DNA of 64,000 bases, from positions 2,216,001 to 2,280,000 of the forward strand of contig NZ_CP011266.1 in NCBI RefSeq assembly GCF_001477655.1, written 5' to 3'. Positions 1-8,905 of the stretch are shown here, one piece after another (the stretch's first letter is position 1; every line of letters starts with the position of its first letter). The notes below the pieces were generated by a model. The model ran no database searches. It saw only the letters and a program-made list of their open reading frames with translations, and was not told the DNA's origin. The translations under genes and the position numbers were made by a program. Source of the stretch: Methanobrevibacter millerae. Lineage in GTDB: Archaea; Methanobacteriota; Methanobacteria; Methanobacteriales; Methanobacteriaceae.

Positions 1-471
1 AATAGCTACAGAAAATGCAAAGATAGATATACATGCAGCACCAGCAATTTCAATAGTACATTGGAGCATGATAGGGATTTTCATACCTACAATTTTAGTT
101 GCAACAATAGCAATAATAGCACCAATAATAACAGCAACAACGAAAGCTACAATAGGTCCTGCAATAGGCATTTTAAGAATAGTTGCTAAACTGAGACCAG
201 TTAAAGCTGAAATAACACCAACAGATAATGACATGTAACCGATAGATGGTACACCAGTACCTAAACCGTAACTTGCTACTCTACGAATAGCATCTGATCC
301 CCATACGATAGCGAGAACAGCACCAATTGCTGCAATAACTGGACCAATGATACCTCCTACGATACCACCTAAATAAATACAAATTAATCCACCAACGATA
401 CCTAAAGCTAATAACATAGTTGAGCTTACTGCACCTGCAGCTGCACCGTCAGCACTTCCACCAGCAGACAT
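1..471 (-). CDS. mtrC: Tetrahydromethanopterin S-methyltransferase subunit C (partial)
   Basis: Integral membrane subunit of the Na+-pumping N5-methyl-H4MPT:coenzyme M methyltransferase. The reading frame begins with ATG at 471 and stays open for 157 codons to the window edge, so the C-terminal part is missing. The translation is almost wholly hydrophobic, with Gly/Ala/Ile-rich membrane segments and an early VWGSDAIRR loop. The Shine-Dalgarno sequence is built into the last codons of mtrD: AGGAGG lies just before the mtrD stop, and only one base separates that stop from this ATG. This implies tight translational coupling. Gene order E-D-C matches the mtrEDCBAFGH operon of Methanobacteriales, so B, A, F, G and H should follow to the left. 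The assignment rests on this order plus the membrane profile. Confidence 0.93.
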   Translation of the reverse strand, partial: MSAGGSADGAAAGAVSSTMLLALGIVGGLICIYLGGIVGGIIGPVIAAIGAVLAIVWGSDAIRRVASYGLGTGVPSIGYMSLSVGVISALTGLSLATILKMPIAGPIVAFVVAVIIGAIIAIVATKIVGMKIPIMLQCTIEIAGAACISIFAFSVAI

Positions 472-472
472 T

Positions 473-1174
473 TTATATACCTCCTGTTAAAATAACACAG
501 AAAATTCCGAGAACGACAGATGCGATAGCACATGCGAGTGCACCAGTACCAATTCTTTTGAATTTAGGGTCGTGCATACCTTCAATAGTACCACCAATGT
601 TATATGAAGCAATAACAGAGTTGATGAAGAAAACACCTACACCTAAAATAGCAGCTAAACCGATACTTACAGCAGGATCAGTTACAAAGGTACTATCATT
701 AACAGCAGTGTTAATACCATAGTATACTAATCCACCACCGAAACCACCAAGGAGACCTCCTATAAGACCACTTACAAATGAAGTAGTAGGTACACCGTGA
801 CCTTCGGTACCAGGAGTTTTGTATGCTTCTTGGTTACGTTTGGTAATCCAGTCAACAGGTACTTTAGATGCTGCAGGTACTACACCTACACCAAAGATGT
901 AGATAAAGTTAGCTATAAGCATAGTAATACCCATCATGATCATAGCACCTATTGCACCACTTATACATATTATATAAAATGGTTGACCAGACATAGATGC
1001 AGCAGTAATAAGACCAGTTAAACCTGCACCAGCAGCTAACATAGCAGTACCAGTACCTACACCGGTAGCTGTAGCCATTGCCGCAGGAGCCCCTCCTACA
1101 GGAATAAAGTGCACACCAGCACCAATCATAATACCGCCTATTGCGATGAATAAAATTAAACTAATTGGATCCAT
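473..1174 (-). CDS. mtrD: Tetrahydromethanopterin S-methyltransferase subunit D
   Basis: Membrane subunit of the Mtr complex, which couples methyl transfer from methyl-H4MPT to coenzyme M with sodium export. The 233 residues are about the usual MtrD length and form roughly six hydrophobic segments, with a polar loop near the middle (VDWITKRNQEAYKTPGTEG). An in-frame start upstream at 1225 is possible, but the ATG at 1174 is preferred. It has AAGGAGG seven bases upstream, in the 13-base gap after mtrE, and it gives the family-typical N-terminus MDPISLILFIAIGG. It is the second gene of the mtr transcript and is flanked by mtrE and mtrC. Confidence 0.96.
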   Translation of the reverse strand: MDPISLILFIAIGGIMIGAGVHFIPVGGAPAAMATATGVGTGTAMLAAGAGLTGLITAASMSGQPFYIICISGAIGAMIMMGITMLIANFIYIFGVGVVPAASKVPVDWITKRNQEAYKTPGTEGHGVPTTSFVSGLIGGLLGGFGGGLVYYGINTAVNDSTFVTDPAVSIGLAAILGVGVFFINSVIASYNIGGTIEGMHDPKFKRIGTGALACAIASVVLGIFCVILTGGI

Positions 1175-1187
1175 AATCGAAACCTCC

Positions 1188-2081
1188 TTATTCTTCCTCA
1201 TATGGTCCGTATTTATTTCTTGCAAATACTTCTAATCTGTCATTCATAATAATTAATAAAATAACGATTATAATACCTACAATAATACCGCCAGTAATTC
1301 CAAATACTACTGTATTCCAGAAACTAAAGAATACAACGAGACCGAAACAGAAACCAGTTAATGGTCCACCGAATTTAGCACAGAAGTTTACAACATCCAT
1401 AGAGTTTTTAGCACCTAATGGAGCTTTAGTAACGATATCCCCTTGAATAGCTACAGGAGTACCTCCACCAAATTCGAATTTTTGATATTCACTTTCTGCA
1501 CCATAGTGAACATCCCCAGTTGAGGAACCGATAGCTCCTAAAGCAATACCCCAAAGCATAGCTAAAAGAGGTAATGGGAATACGTGTAATGGGCCAGACA
1601 TACCAGTTGGAATAATCATTAAGTAAGAAATTCCAACAATACAAAAACTAGTTATAAATCCGTGACCTACAATAGGTCCTAAAGATTGTGATAATACATC
1701 CATAAATAATGGTTGTTCGAATTGTGATTGACCAACAATCCTACCCATGTGGGATGTAACAGTATAAATTGCGTGAACACAAGCAGCGACAGCAGCACCA
1801 ATTGCAATAGCGATTACTGGGAATCCAGGAACCATACCAAACATTGAAATTAATATATATGCAATAGCACCAGCTACACCACACCAAACACCATAAGCGA
1901 CCGGTTCACCAGAAGCCGCTTTGTTTATCATACGGTGTAAATGTCCCATTTGTGGAGCAAGTTGAACTTGTGAGTTAGGGTTACTTTGAGAACCGATATC
2001 AGATTCTAAGTCCTCTGCAGCCCCTCCGATAGTAGCAACTGCACCCATTAATGCAACAACACCTAATGTTACAGGGTCCAT
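1188..2081 (-). CDS. mtrE: Tetrahydromethanopterin S-methyltransferase subunit E
   Basis: First gene of the mtr operon. MtrE is a membrane subunit of the Na+-translocating methyltransferase. The protein has 297 residues and begins MDPVTLGVVALMGAVA. It has hydrophobic helices around residues 60-110, 135-185 and 225-280, and a soluble loop (SSTGDVHYGAESEYQKFEFG) near residues 185-205. The C-terminus is charged (ARNKYGPYEEE). The start is supported by GGAGG about six bases upstream. The leader of about 130 bases is full of hairpins (see 2082-2215). In Methanobacteriales the mtr operon directly follows the mcr operon, as here; the terminator hairpin after mcrA suggests separate transcription or partial read-through. 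Confidence 0.97.
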   Translation of the reverse strand: MDPVTLGVVALMGAVATIGGAAEDLESDIGSQSNPNSQVQLAPQMGHLHRMINKAASGEPVAYGVWCGVAGAIAYILISMFGMVPGFPVIAIAIGAAVAACVHAIYTVTSHMGRIVGQSQFEQPLFMDVLSQSLGPIVGHGFITSFCIVGISYLMIIPTGMSGPLHVFPLPLLAMLWGIALGAIGSSTGDVHYGAESEYQKFEFGGGTPVAIQGDIVTKAPLGAKNSMDVVNFCAKFGGPLTGFCFGLVVFFSFWNTVVFGITGGIIVGIIIVILLIIMNDRLEVFARNKYGPYEEE

Positions 2082-2215
2082 AATTTTTTTCCTCCATATT
2101 TTTTATTAAATTGATCATTTAATAAACGTGAAAAGAAACATTCTTTTTGAACATTTCATGAAGTGATTTTTATTCCATTAAAAATCACGAGTAATAAAAA
2201 AATTATTATTACTAA
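2082..2215 (-). promoter_or_regulatory. Structured leader of the mtr operon (four hairpins)
   Basis: Four perfect inverted repeats lie head to tail between the predicted transcription start (about 2212) and mtrE. They pair 2190-2197 with 2206-2213 (8 bp), 2163-2171 with 2180-2188 (9 bp, 8-base loop), 2131-2137 with 2141-2147 (7 bp, 3-base loop) and 2105-2111 with 2117-2123 (7 bp, 5-base loop). The repeats are seen directly; a regulatory role is inferred. Such a dense array is more than AT richness alone easily explains, but no conservation data are available here. Confidence 0.5.
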
Positions 2216-2231
2216 GTATAATTTTTTTAAT

Positions 2232-2244
2232 ATTAATATAAAAG
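2232..2244 (-). promoter_or_regulatory. Probable TATA box of the mtr operon
   Basis: Read on the minus strand this is TTTTATATTAATA, a good match to an archaeal TATA element. It would place the start of transcription near 2212, at the foot of the first leader hairpin. No experimental start is known. Confidence 0.45.
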
Positions 2245-2280
2245 TTTTACTAAATAATTTTAAGGTTTACTTAAATTTTT

Positions 2281-2315
2281 GAAGAAAAAATAAGTAGATG
2301 AAATTAATCATCTAC
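2281..2315 (-). terminator. Terminator hairpin after mcrA
   Basis: A perfect 8-bp inverted repeat (2294-2301 with 2308-2315, loop of six bases) lies about 20 bases past the mcrA stop. On the minus strand it is followed by a U-rich run (UUAUUUUUUCUUC). This is a typical terminator or 3'-end stabiliser for a highly expressed archaeal operon and separates mcr from mtr. Confidence 0.65.
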
Positions 2316-2334
2316 CTATTTAGTGTTTATCTAT

Positions 2335-3990
2335 CTATTTTGCTGGAGTGATTGCAGTTCTTTCACCTGCAGGTTCGAACTCTCTTAATGCACCTTTAGC
2401 AAATTCAGCACGTACTTGGCTGAAGTCGAAGCATAAGTTTTTGTCAGCAAATGCGATTTTGATTAATGGGTTGAAAGCCCAAGCGTCTCCACGAGCTGCG
2501 TGAGGAGCTTGTGCGATACCAGCGTATTCACCTTGGTGACCTACATTCATTGCGTAGTTAGGATAGTTTGGTCCTCTCATTTCGAGTGGTAATCCTTCAT
2601 CGTTTCTGATGGAGAATACGTTAGCAGCACCACATTGATCTTGTAAATCGTATCCGTAGAATCCTAATCTGGAGTGTTGTTCTTTGTGTAAGTACATAGC
2701 TAAGTACCATGCACTTAAACCAGTTTGTGCATTACCAGTAGCGAATGCAGTGGAACAACCAGCAGCTGCGGAAATAACGGAAGCTCTTTGAGATCCACCG
2801 AAGTGGGTTTCAAGTAAAGCTGGGTATTCTTCGTATTGGTCTAATGCGTAGAATGCTACTTCAGTACCAACATCTAAAACAGTGTCCATGTTGTTAGGTG
2901 CGGAACATAAGTCGCCGTATTTGTCTTCGACGTAGTCTTTACCATAGTAGGTGAAGTCGTCTAATACATTATCAGTATATGCTGCAGTAGCATATTGAGT
3001 GAATCCTACACCACCAGACATGTAAGAACCTAACCAAATTTGGTCGTATAAAGCAGCACCTAAAGCTACTACTTCTAATGAGGTTTTTACAGGGTCATCA
3101 GGTGAGACTCTGGAAGCTTGACAGATATCTGCCATGAATCCGAATGGAACTCCACCAAGTTCGTTTTCTGCTCTTGCTCTTCTTACAGGTAAGTAAGTAC
3201 CCATGTGAACAACTTCTGCGTGTTTGGATGCGTATGCGAAGTCACCAGTAGCTCCTTCACCAGCACATTGGTTGTATGCTGAAATCATTGACATACCAAT
3301 TTGCATTGCAGACCATCTGGAAGTGGTACCACCGTCACAAACTCTTCCTACGATAGATGGAATTCTTACAGCTTGCCATACAGCTCCGCCAACTTCAGCT
3401 TTTAAAGCTTCAGCTTGTTCTTCAGGGAACTCTTTGTTGATGTCCAATACAAATGCAGAGTCAATTTCGTCTGCTAATTCGTCGTCACCAGTAAATACTT
3501 TAACATAGGAATCTTGTACTACTAATGGGTCGGTTTCTACCATGTGTTCTTGAACAACTGCTGCACCAGGCATAGCGTGGTTTACAGTTTCTAAGTAATT
3601 GGTAATAGTTTCAGGAGTAACTTCAATACCTAATCTTTTTTCAAGAACGTTGTGAGCAGTGTTTAAACCTACGATTACAGTTCTTCTAATGTCATCCCAA
3701 GCTTGTTGGATAGCTGCGTTGTTAATGAAGTGTAAATCGTCACCTTCAACGAAAGTATCAGTAGTAGATAATTGGTAAGACATTAAAGCTCTTTGACCTA
3801 AAGGAGTACCAATGTCTGGGTTGTACATTGGAATTCCTCTTTTCTCAGCGATTTCTTTACCTTCATTTACAAATGCAGTTTTTCTTTCAGATTGAGTCCA
3901 ACCACCCATGTTATAGAATTGGGTTGTTTTTTCAGTTGGATCTTCACTGAATTTTTGTTTCATTGCATCTAAGAATTTTTTATCAGCCAT
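2335..3990 (-). CDS. mcrA: Methyl-coenzyme M reductase I subunit alpha
   Basis: Catalytic alpha subunit of methyl-coenzyme M reductase, which forms methane from methyl-CoM and CoB at nickel cofactor F430. The protein has 551 residues from ATG 3990, giving the standard start [14 protein letters not shown]; an alternative start four codons upstream would overlap mcrG. The F430-ligand glutamine is at about residue 147 (GAAVVQEHM). The post-translationally modified positions of the family are all present: His257 and Arg271 ([14 protein letters not shown]), and the GYDLQDQC motif at 446-453 holding the thioglycine, didehydro-aspartate and S-methyl-cysteine sites. It is the last gene of mcrBDCGA. 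The presence of mcrC identifies type I (mcr) rather than mrt. Confidence 0.99.
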   Translation of the reverse strand: MADKKFLDAMKQKFSEDPTEKTTQFYNMGGWTQSERKTAFVNEGKEIAEKRGIPMYNPDIGTPLGQRALMSYQLSTTDTFVEGDDLHFINNAAIQQAWDDIRRTVIVGLNTAHNVLEKRLGIEVTPETITNYLETVNHAMPGAAVVQEHMVETDPLVVQDSYVKVFTGDDELADEIDSAFVLDINKEFPEEQAEALKAEVGGAVWQAVRIPSIVGRVCDGGTTSRWSAMQIGMSMISAYNQCAGEGATGDFAYASKHAEVVHMGTYLPVRRARAENELGGVPFGFMADICQASRVSPDDPVKTSLEVVALGAALYDQIWLGSYMSGGVGFTQYATAAYTDNVLDDFTYYGKDYVEDKYGDLCSAPNNMDTVLDVGTEVAFYALDQYEEYPALLETHFGGSQRASVISAAAGCSTAFATGNAQTGLSAWYLAMYLHKEQHSRLGFYGYDLQDQCGAANVFSIRNDEGLPLEMRGPNYPNYAMNVGHQGEYAGIAQAPHAARGDAWAFNPLIKIAFADKNLCFDFSQVRAEFAKGALREFEPAGERTAITPAK

Positions 3991-3995
3991 GTTAA

Positions 3996-4754
3996 TTACC
4001 ATCCTGCGTTTGGATCAAATGCACCAAAGGATCTGGAAACGTGAATATTGTGTAATACTTCAACAGCTTCTTTATCATCTTTGTATGCTTCACCATCTAT
4101 TCTGTAAATAGTGGTTTTTGCTTTTAATGTTTCTTCGTCTAATGGTTCACCTAAGACTACAGGTTCGTCTAAGTCGACACCAATTTGGTCTCTTACCATT
4201 TCAACATTACCGGTTTCTTTGTTGAATACTTGTCTTCTGAGCATATCAAACATTAAACCGTTTTCATCTAATCTTAAGGAGTGACCGTGTACACCTGCAC
4301 CTCTAATACCAGTTCTTGCGGTATCGAAGTATTCAGTTTCTAATAAGATTTTGGATAATCTTTCGATATCTCTTTCTCTTGCTTCGATTACTTGTCTTCC
4401 TGATAATGTACCGGTATCAATTCCTCTCCATCTGCATAAGTAAGATCTAGCTCTTAAGTAAGGTTGAGCTGGAGCGAAGTACATGGAATCTACGAATTGA
4501 ATGTATCTAATTCTGTCCCCTGCTTTTGCACCATCAATAGGGGTTACTAATTCTCTTACAATGTCGTCAGGCTCATCCATTTCATCTAATGGTGGGTGAA
4601 CAGATTTGTATTCTTCACCTGGAGCTCTGTGACCTAATATTTTTACTACGTCTTCATCAGAGATTTCTCTTAACTTTTCTAACTCATGTTCAGGGTTACA
4701 AAAGTTTCTTCTATTTTGAGCAACCTGAGAAGTACCTGGATAAATTTGTACCAT
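3996..4754 (-). CDS. mcrG: Methyl-coenzyme M reductase I subunit gamma
   Basis: Gamma subunit of the McrA2B2G2 hexamer that makes methane. The protein has 252 residues, the normal size, with the family start [21 protein letters not shown] and the conserved stretches [17 protein letters not shown] and [18 protein letters not shown]. The McrG chain lines the F430 pocket from outside the alpha subunit. It follows mcrC after only two bases and its stop lies five bases before the mcrA start, so translation is likely coupled through the cluster. Confidence 0.99.
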   Translation of the reverse strand: MVQIYPGTSQVAQNRRNFCNPEHELEKLREISDEDVVKILGHRAPGEEYKSVHPPLDEMDEPDDIVRELVTPIDGAKAGDRIRYIQFVDSMYFAPAQPYLRARSYLCRWRGIDTGTLSGRQVIEARERDIERLSKILLETEYFDTARTGIRGAGVHGHSLRLDENGLMFDMLRRQVFNKETGNVEMVRDQIGVDLDEPVVLGEPLDEETLKAKTTIYRIDGEAYKDDKEAVEVLHNIHVSRSFGAFDPNAGW

Positions 4755-4756
4755 AA

Positions 4757-5356
4757 TTATGCATCTCCTAATGCTAATTTAACTTTTCTAATAATTTCAT
4801 CTAATTTTTCCTGTGAAATTGTTTCACCACGGATAACGCCTGTAACAATATCGTCAATAGTACCTTCGGTTTTAATATCTTCATCTTTTGGCATGACTTT
4901 AGAAGTTTTTACTCCAATTTTAGCAAAATCTTCATGGTCAACTGGTGATTCACATATGATAATACAGTGTTTATCAATGTTCCTTAGAATTAATCTTGCT
5001 TTGTAAATAATATGATTTGCTACTCCACCTAAATGAATAACCAATAACTTGAAATTATCCATCTGCTGAACTTCACGGTCAGTAAGACCGAATAATGTTC
5101 CACCAGCAGCAGGAGCATCATGAGGAACACCCGCACCAGCATTTAAAACCATAGTACTTGTTAAAACATTAGCTTCACGTAAACCAAAAGTAATTTCACA
5201 AACAGGTTTAGTAATGTGTCTACGTCCAGGAGACATAGCTACTGCACATACATCAGTACCACATTCAGCAAAAGTCCCCCTTTGAGCAAGACTTCCGCCT
5301 TTTCCCATACCGCTTGTTTCCCTACAATCAACTACGTGAGTACAACGTCCTATCAT
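4757..5356 (-). CDS. mcrC: Methyl-coenzyme M reductase operon protein C
   Basis: McrC belongs to the MCR activation machinery: the family is known from the A3a complex that activates F430 reductively together with the ATPase AtwA. The sequence has the family motifs [20 protein letters not shown] at the N-terminus, [20 protein letters not shown] and [11 protein letters not shown]. Two starts are possible. ATG 5356 gives the classical N-terminus MIGRCTHVV and is used here. A TTG three codons upstream (5365) has a better-spaced AAAAAGGA and would overlap the mcrD stop. Presence of this gene separates mcr from mrt operons. Confidence 0.95.
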   Translation of the reverse strand: MIGRCTHVVDCRETSGMGKGGSLAQRGTFAECGTDVCAVAMSPGRRHITKPVCEITFGLREANVLTSTMVLNAGAGVPHDAPAAGGTLFGLTDREVQQMDNFKLLVIHLGGVANHIIYKARLILRNIDKHCIIICESPVDHEDFAKIGVKTSKVMPKDEDIKTEGTIDDIVTGVIRGETISQEKLDEIIRKVKLALGDA

Positions 5357-5357
5357 A

Positions 5358-5813
5358 TTAATCAAGAGTATCCTTTTTAATAATTTTCACATGGTCTTCA
5401 AAACTTGAATATTGATCAGTCATTCCAACTAACTCATCTGGTAAATCTATGTCACCATACTTAATTCTATCAGAAACAGTTGGTTCCTTTCTGATATAAT
5501 TAGTTCTAGATTGGTTTATATCAAAACCATAAGGAATATTCTTTTTGCAGACTTCCTCTATTTCTTTTATAGTAGATTCCATTGATAATTCAACAAAAAT
5601 TCTACCTGTTTTAACTTGTAAAGCTACATCTTCACCATTTACAGTGATTACTCTACGTTCACGATATTGTGGAGGTAAAGTCTCTTCTGTTTTAGGGAAT
5701 CTTGGACCATGAATAACAGTCCTTTTTACATCATCTATAGCTTCCAAGTCATTCAACAACTTTTCAGTTGTATCGCTTCCAAGAACTCTATGAGGAAATA
5801 TTTCAATATCCAT
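5358..5813 (-). CDS. mcrD: Methyl-coenzyme M reductase operon protein D
   Basis: Accessory protein encoded in mcr operons but not part of the final hexamer; it is thought to assist cofactor loading or assembly of apo-MCR. The 151 residues carry the family features [20 protein letters not shown] near the start, [19 protein letters not shown] in the middle and [17 protein letters not shown] toward the end. It lies between mcrB (33 bases upstream) and mcrC (which starts within or immediately after its stop codon). Its exact biochemical role is not shown by the sequence. Confidence 0.95.
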   Translation of the reverse strand: MDIEIFPHRVLGSDTTEKLLNDLEAIDDVKRTVIHGPRFPKTEETLPPQYRERRVITVNGEDVALQVKTGRIFVELSMESTIKEIEEVCKKNIPYGFDINQSRTNYIRKEPTVSDRIKYGDIDLPDELVGMTDQYSSFEDHVKIIKKDTLD

Positions 5814-5846
5814 AGTAAAAACCCAAATTAGATTTGTTTAAATTAA

Positions 5847-7178
5847 TTAGATGTCACCTTTAATTTCTTCAGCTGCTTCTGCAACAGCGTTGATAGGTTC
5901 TCTAAATTCATCAATTTGACTGTATACTTCTTTAATTAAACCAGAAGTTGCTTCTGGTGAAAAGAGTTGTGTTCCTGCATCTAAGGACATAGCAGCAGCT
6001 ACACAAGGGATACAGAATCCTTTACTGTGTCTGGTTACAACGTGGTTACCGTTGAATAAACCAGGACCTCCTCCTCCGTAAATGGAGTGAGAGAAGAATG
6101 AGAATCCTACAGCTACACCTTCTGCTCTACCATAGTCGATACTTGGTAAACCAGTTGCGAATTCAATGTTGTCGTTGAAGTATAATAAAGTAGATGGTAC
6201 ACCTTGAGCAGCACGAGCAGCACCGATGTTAACCATGGTTGCAGCTACAGCACCAGCAGCAGCATATGCGTTCCATTTAGCTGCGTCGTCAGTGTTGTAA
6301 ATAGAGAAGTCAGTTAAATCTTTTTGAGGAGCGATAACTCCGTCAGCTTCTGCACGAGCAATAGTACCTTGTACAATACTACCAACAGTACCTTCTTCTG
6401 CATTGTCTTTTACTAAATCCATTACTAAATTATCAGCGTTTAAACCTTGGTAAGCTAAACCTAATAAGTGTAATCTTTCATAAGTACCTACTGCATCACC
6501 CATTTCAAACATAGCAGTTTGTTCGAAGATTGATGCTAAAGCGGTTGCTTGGAAAGTGTTTTTCAAAGTAGCAGCAGCGAAGTCGTTTGCTTTTACACCT
6601 CTTAATGCATAACCTGCACCTTCGAGTTTTTGTGGAATGTCTAACATTGTTGCAATGTTAGATCCTTTGTAATCTACAGATTGAGGATATCTACCTAATA
6701 CTGCAGCTTTTACGAAGTTTGCGTCGTAAATACTTACATCACATACATCGATAACAGATTGTACTAATGCAGTTGCGGTTGCTAAAGGAGCAACAGAGTA
6801 TTCAGCAGCAACGTCAATTCTTTGAGTTGGTACTTGTACTAATAACCTTTTTCCTCCGGAAATTGGTTCTACAGTAGTGTCGTCACCTTCAGAAATTTGA
6901 ATCATTTCTTTCATTTTTTCTGCGATTGCGCCTGAATTAGCTACAATATCGAGATCTAATTCTCTACCTAAGATTCTAGATTTGTCTCCACCAACAGCAC
7001 CGGTTTTAACGGATTTTTCAAGTCCTTCTAAGTTTACTGCAACAGTTCTTTTAACACCTTTTACGATGTTTTGAATTGCAGGGTTTCTGAGTGGACTTAT
7101 AGCTTCGATTGGTACGTCAGATGCAATTTCATTGCCTCTATCATCGAATAAATCGATTTTATCATCAAACTTTGCCAT
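5847..7178 (-). CDS. mcrB: Methyl-coenzyme M reductase I subunit beta
   Basis: Beta subunit of methyl-coenzyme M reductase and first gene of mcrBDCGA. The protein has 443 residues, full length. Recognisable family segments are [16 protein letters not shown] at the start, [18 protein letters not shown] near residue 105, and the glycine-rich active-site stretch [20 protein letters not shown] near residue 365. The start codon has AGGAGGG six bases upstream. The long upstream region holds a proposed structured leader and a TATA box (7179-7330). Confidence 0.99.
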   Translation of the reverse strand: MAKFDDKIDLFDDRGNEIASDVPIEAISPLRNPAIQNIVKGVKRTVAVNLEGLEKSVKTGAVGGDKSRILGRELDLDIVANSGAIAEKMKEMIQISEGDDTTVEPISGGKRLLVQVPTQRIDVAAEYSVAPLATATALVQSVIDVCDVSIYDANFVKAAVLGRYPQSVDYKGSNIATMLDIPQKLEGAGYALRGVKANDFAAATLKNTFQATALASIFEQTAMFEMGDAVGTYERLHLLGLAYQGLNADNLVMDLVKDNAEEGTVGSIVQGTIARAEADGVIAPQKDLTDFSIYNTDDAAKWNAYAAAGAVAATMVNIGAARAAQGVPSTLLYFNDNIEFATGLPSIDYGRAEGVAVGFSFFSHSIYGGGGPGLFNGNHVVTRHSKGFCIPCVAAAMSLDAGTQLFSPEATSGLIKEVYSQIDEFREPINAVAEAAEEIKGDI

Positions 7179-7300
7179 TTTTTCCCTCCTAAATAAATAG
7201 AGTTTAACTAATATACCACTCTCAATGGTTACAATTTTTCACCAAATTGAGTAAAGCTACAAAGCAAGTTTTTGCAAATAGCCAGCCATATGGTATACAA
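7179..7300 (-). promoter_or_regulatory. mcr leader that can fold as a three-way junction
   Basis: The mcr 5' leader of about 120 bases contains three nested or adjacent helices. P1 pairs 7212-7218 with 7291-7297 (7 bp, extendable by one G-U). P2 is a hairpin with 7256-7259 paired to 7279-7282 and 7264-7267 to 7272-7275. P3 is a hairpin with 7221-7226 paired to 7246-7251 and 7227-7229 to 7241-7243. P1 encloses both hairpins, giving a compact three-way junction that would start at the 5' end of the transcript. The ribosome binding site (AGGAGGG, about 7184-7190) lies outside it. Pairing is seen in the sequence; function is inferred. Confidence 0.5.
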
Positions 7301-7317
7301 ATTTATCTTTAATTAAG

Positions 7318-7330
7318 ATATAATATAAAG
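7318..7330 (-). promoter_or_regulatory. Probable TATA box of the mcr operon
   Basis: The minus strand reads CTTTATATTATAT here. Transcription would begin about 25 bases downstream, near 7298-7300, at the foot of helix P1 of the proposed leader structure. A second TATA-like sequence (CTTTATAAAC, about 7353-7362) is an alternative. Confidence 0.45.
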
Positions 7331-7652
7331 ATTACCCTCAGAAATTTTTAGAAAAGTTTATAAAGAATAATATCACAAAAGCGATTTAAGAAAAAAGAGA
7401 TGAAAAGTAATACTTTTAAAAATTAATTTAATTTAGTTAAAATAAATATAAATAATAAATTTAAATTAATTTAATTAAAAATTAAGTATAATAATTTAAA
7501 TTTAATTATAAATAATAAATTATAAGATTTAGGATAAACTAATAAATTTAAAAAATTAATACTTTTATTAATGTTTGTAATAAATAATACTTTTTTTAAT
7601 ACTTTTTCAAGACAAATCTATTTATATAATACAAAACACAAAATTTAAGATT
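7331..7652. promoter_or_regulatory. AT-rich divergent control region between mcrB and mmp10
   Basis: No coding signal. The region is extremely AT rich, notably 7420-7560. It holds a 15-base palindrome AAAAGTA-A-TACTTTT (7403-7417) on the mcr side and three copies of TAATACTTTT (from 7557, 7585 and 7597) just upstream of the mmp10 TATA box TTTATATAAT (7621-7630). The TATA box lies about 28 bases before the mmp10 ATG at 7653, with no Shine-Dalgarno sequence, so mmp10 mRNA is probably leaderless. The repeated motif may be a shared operator for the two divergent units. Confidence 0.5.
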
Positions 7653-8897
7653 ATGCATGTAGTAGCAGATGTTGGAGGAATACCTGGAAAAGATTGTAAC
7701 GGTTTTTGCAAATACTGTTACTTCAGGAAGGTAAAGGAAATTAAAGTTTTTGGCTGTGCACACTGTCTTCCAAATAAAGTCGGTTGTGAAAGATGTTCCA
7801 AAGGCGTAGCTGACTCCCAAAGTGAATTCAAAAGTCCCTTTGAAGTATTCAGCAATGTTCAAAACACAATAATGATGAATATGGGAATGGGTGAAGTAAT
7901 AGCCGATATCAGCGGAGGCGGAGACATAAGCTGTTATCCACATTTAGAATCATTGACTGCGCAATTCAACCAATTTTCAATAAAGTCACACTTGGGATAT
8001 AGCTGCGGCAAAGGAATTAGTGATAGAGAGATAGCTTCCAGACTGATAAATAATGGTGTTGAAGAGGCTACATTCACAGTATTTTCAACAGATCCGAAAC
8101 TTAGACAGCAATGGGTTAGGGACAAACATCCCGAAGAGGCACTTAATGCATGCAGAATATTTTGTGAGAACATTAAACTGACTGGTGCTAGCGTAATCAT
8201 ACCCGGCGTTAATGATGGAGACGTGTTAAGACAGACGTGTGATGATTTGGAAAGCTGGGGTGCAAAAGGATTCATATTAATGAGATTTGCAAATACATTT
8301 AACGAAGGATTGATACTTGGAAATGAACCTATCCTAAAAGACCACGAATCCCAACCGGTAGAGGAATTTGGCCAACTAGTCAAAGATTTAAATAATGAAT
8401 ACAACTTCAGAATTACGGGAACACCACTATGCGATCCGGAAACCGGCGGACCATTTGCAATAGCTAAAGATGAAAATCAGATATTTTTACAGTTCATCAA
8501 ACCGGTCACAGGTGAAGCAACAATAATCACCTCAAAAATAGCTGCACCATATATACAAAACATCTTCGATAAGCTTGAAGTTGAAAGTGTAAATGTAGTG
8601 GCTGTCGAAAAGGAAATAGCATGCCTCATCACCAAAGAAGATTTGGAAACACTTGATTTGAGTGAGATAAAAGATGCGGTTATACTTCCAGGCAGATCAT
8701 TTGTTCACCAGCTTGACGCTGAAAGAATTTTAAGTGCTGATGGAATAGAACGCATTGTCGGACGTGGCCCTGATACATTAACTGTAGATGGAGAACTAAG
8801 CATTGACCTAACCGACGAAAATGTTATAGAACGAGAACTGGAAGACTTTAATGACTTGGTGGATGCGATTAATTTCTTCGGAATGAGAAGACTTTAA
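7653..8897 (+). CDS. mmp10: MCR arginine methyltransferase Mmp10 (radical SAM)
   Basis: Cobalamin-dependent radical SAM enzyme that methylates the conserved arginine of McrA to 5-methylarginine. The protein has 414 residues. The radical SAM cluster motif is C15-x3-C19-x2-C22 (CNGFCKYC), followed by a second cysteine group at 35, 38, 45 and 48 (FGCAHCLPNKVGCERC), both typical of the Mmp10 family. Central SAM-barrel strands include ISGGGDISCYP and SVIIPGVNDGD. It is transcribed divergently from mcrBDCGA, whose product carries the target residue (Arg271 in VRRAR). The gene lacks a ribosome binding site and is probably leaderless. Confidence 0.93.
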   Translation: MHVVADVGGIPGKDCNGFCKYCYFRKVKEIKVFGCAHCLPNKVGCERCSKGVADSQSEFKSPFEVFSNVQNTIMMNMGMGEVIADISGGGDISCYPHLESLTAQFNQFSIKSHLGYSCGKGISDREIASRLINNGVEEATFTVFSTDPKLRQQWVRDKHPEEALNACRIFCENIKLTGASVIIPGVNDGDVLRQTCDDLESWGAKGFILMRFANTFNEGLILGNEPILKDHESQPVEEFGQLVKDLNNEYNFRITGTPLCDPETGGPFAIAKDENQIFLQFIKPVTGEATIITSKIAAPYIQNIFDKLEVESVNVVAVEKEIACLITKEDLETLDLSEIKDAVILPGRSFVHQLDAERILSADGIERIVGRGPDTLTVDGELSIDLTDENVIERELEDFNDLVDAINFFGMRRL

Positions 8898-8905
8898 AAA
8901 AGAAA

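Noticed and set aside
2335-7178. Isoenzyme II (mrt) instead of mcr
   Set aside because: The operon contains mcrC between D and G, which mrt operons lack, and it is followed by mtr as in type I operons.
7420-7560. Possible replication origin in the very AT-rich stretch
   Set aside because: No origin recognition box-like repeats and no cdc6/orc1 gene nearby; it is better explained as divergent promoter DNA.
7596-7943. Open frame on the minus strand opposite the mmp10 start
   Set aside because: It is the antisense shadow of mmp10, with a low-complexity translation and no ribosome binding site.
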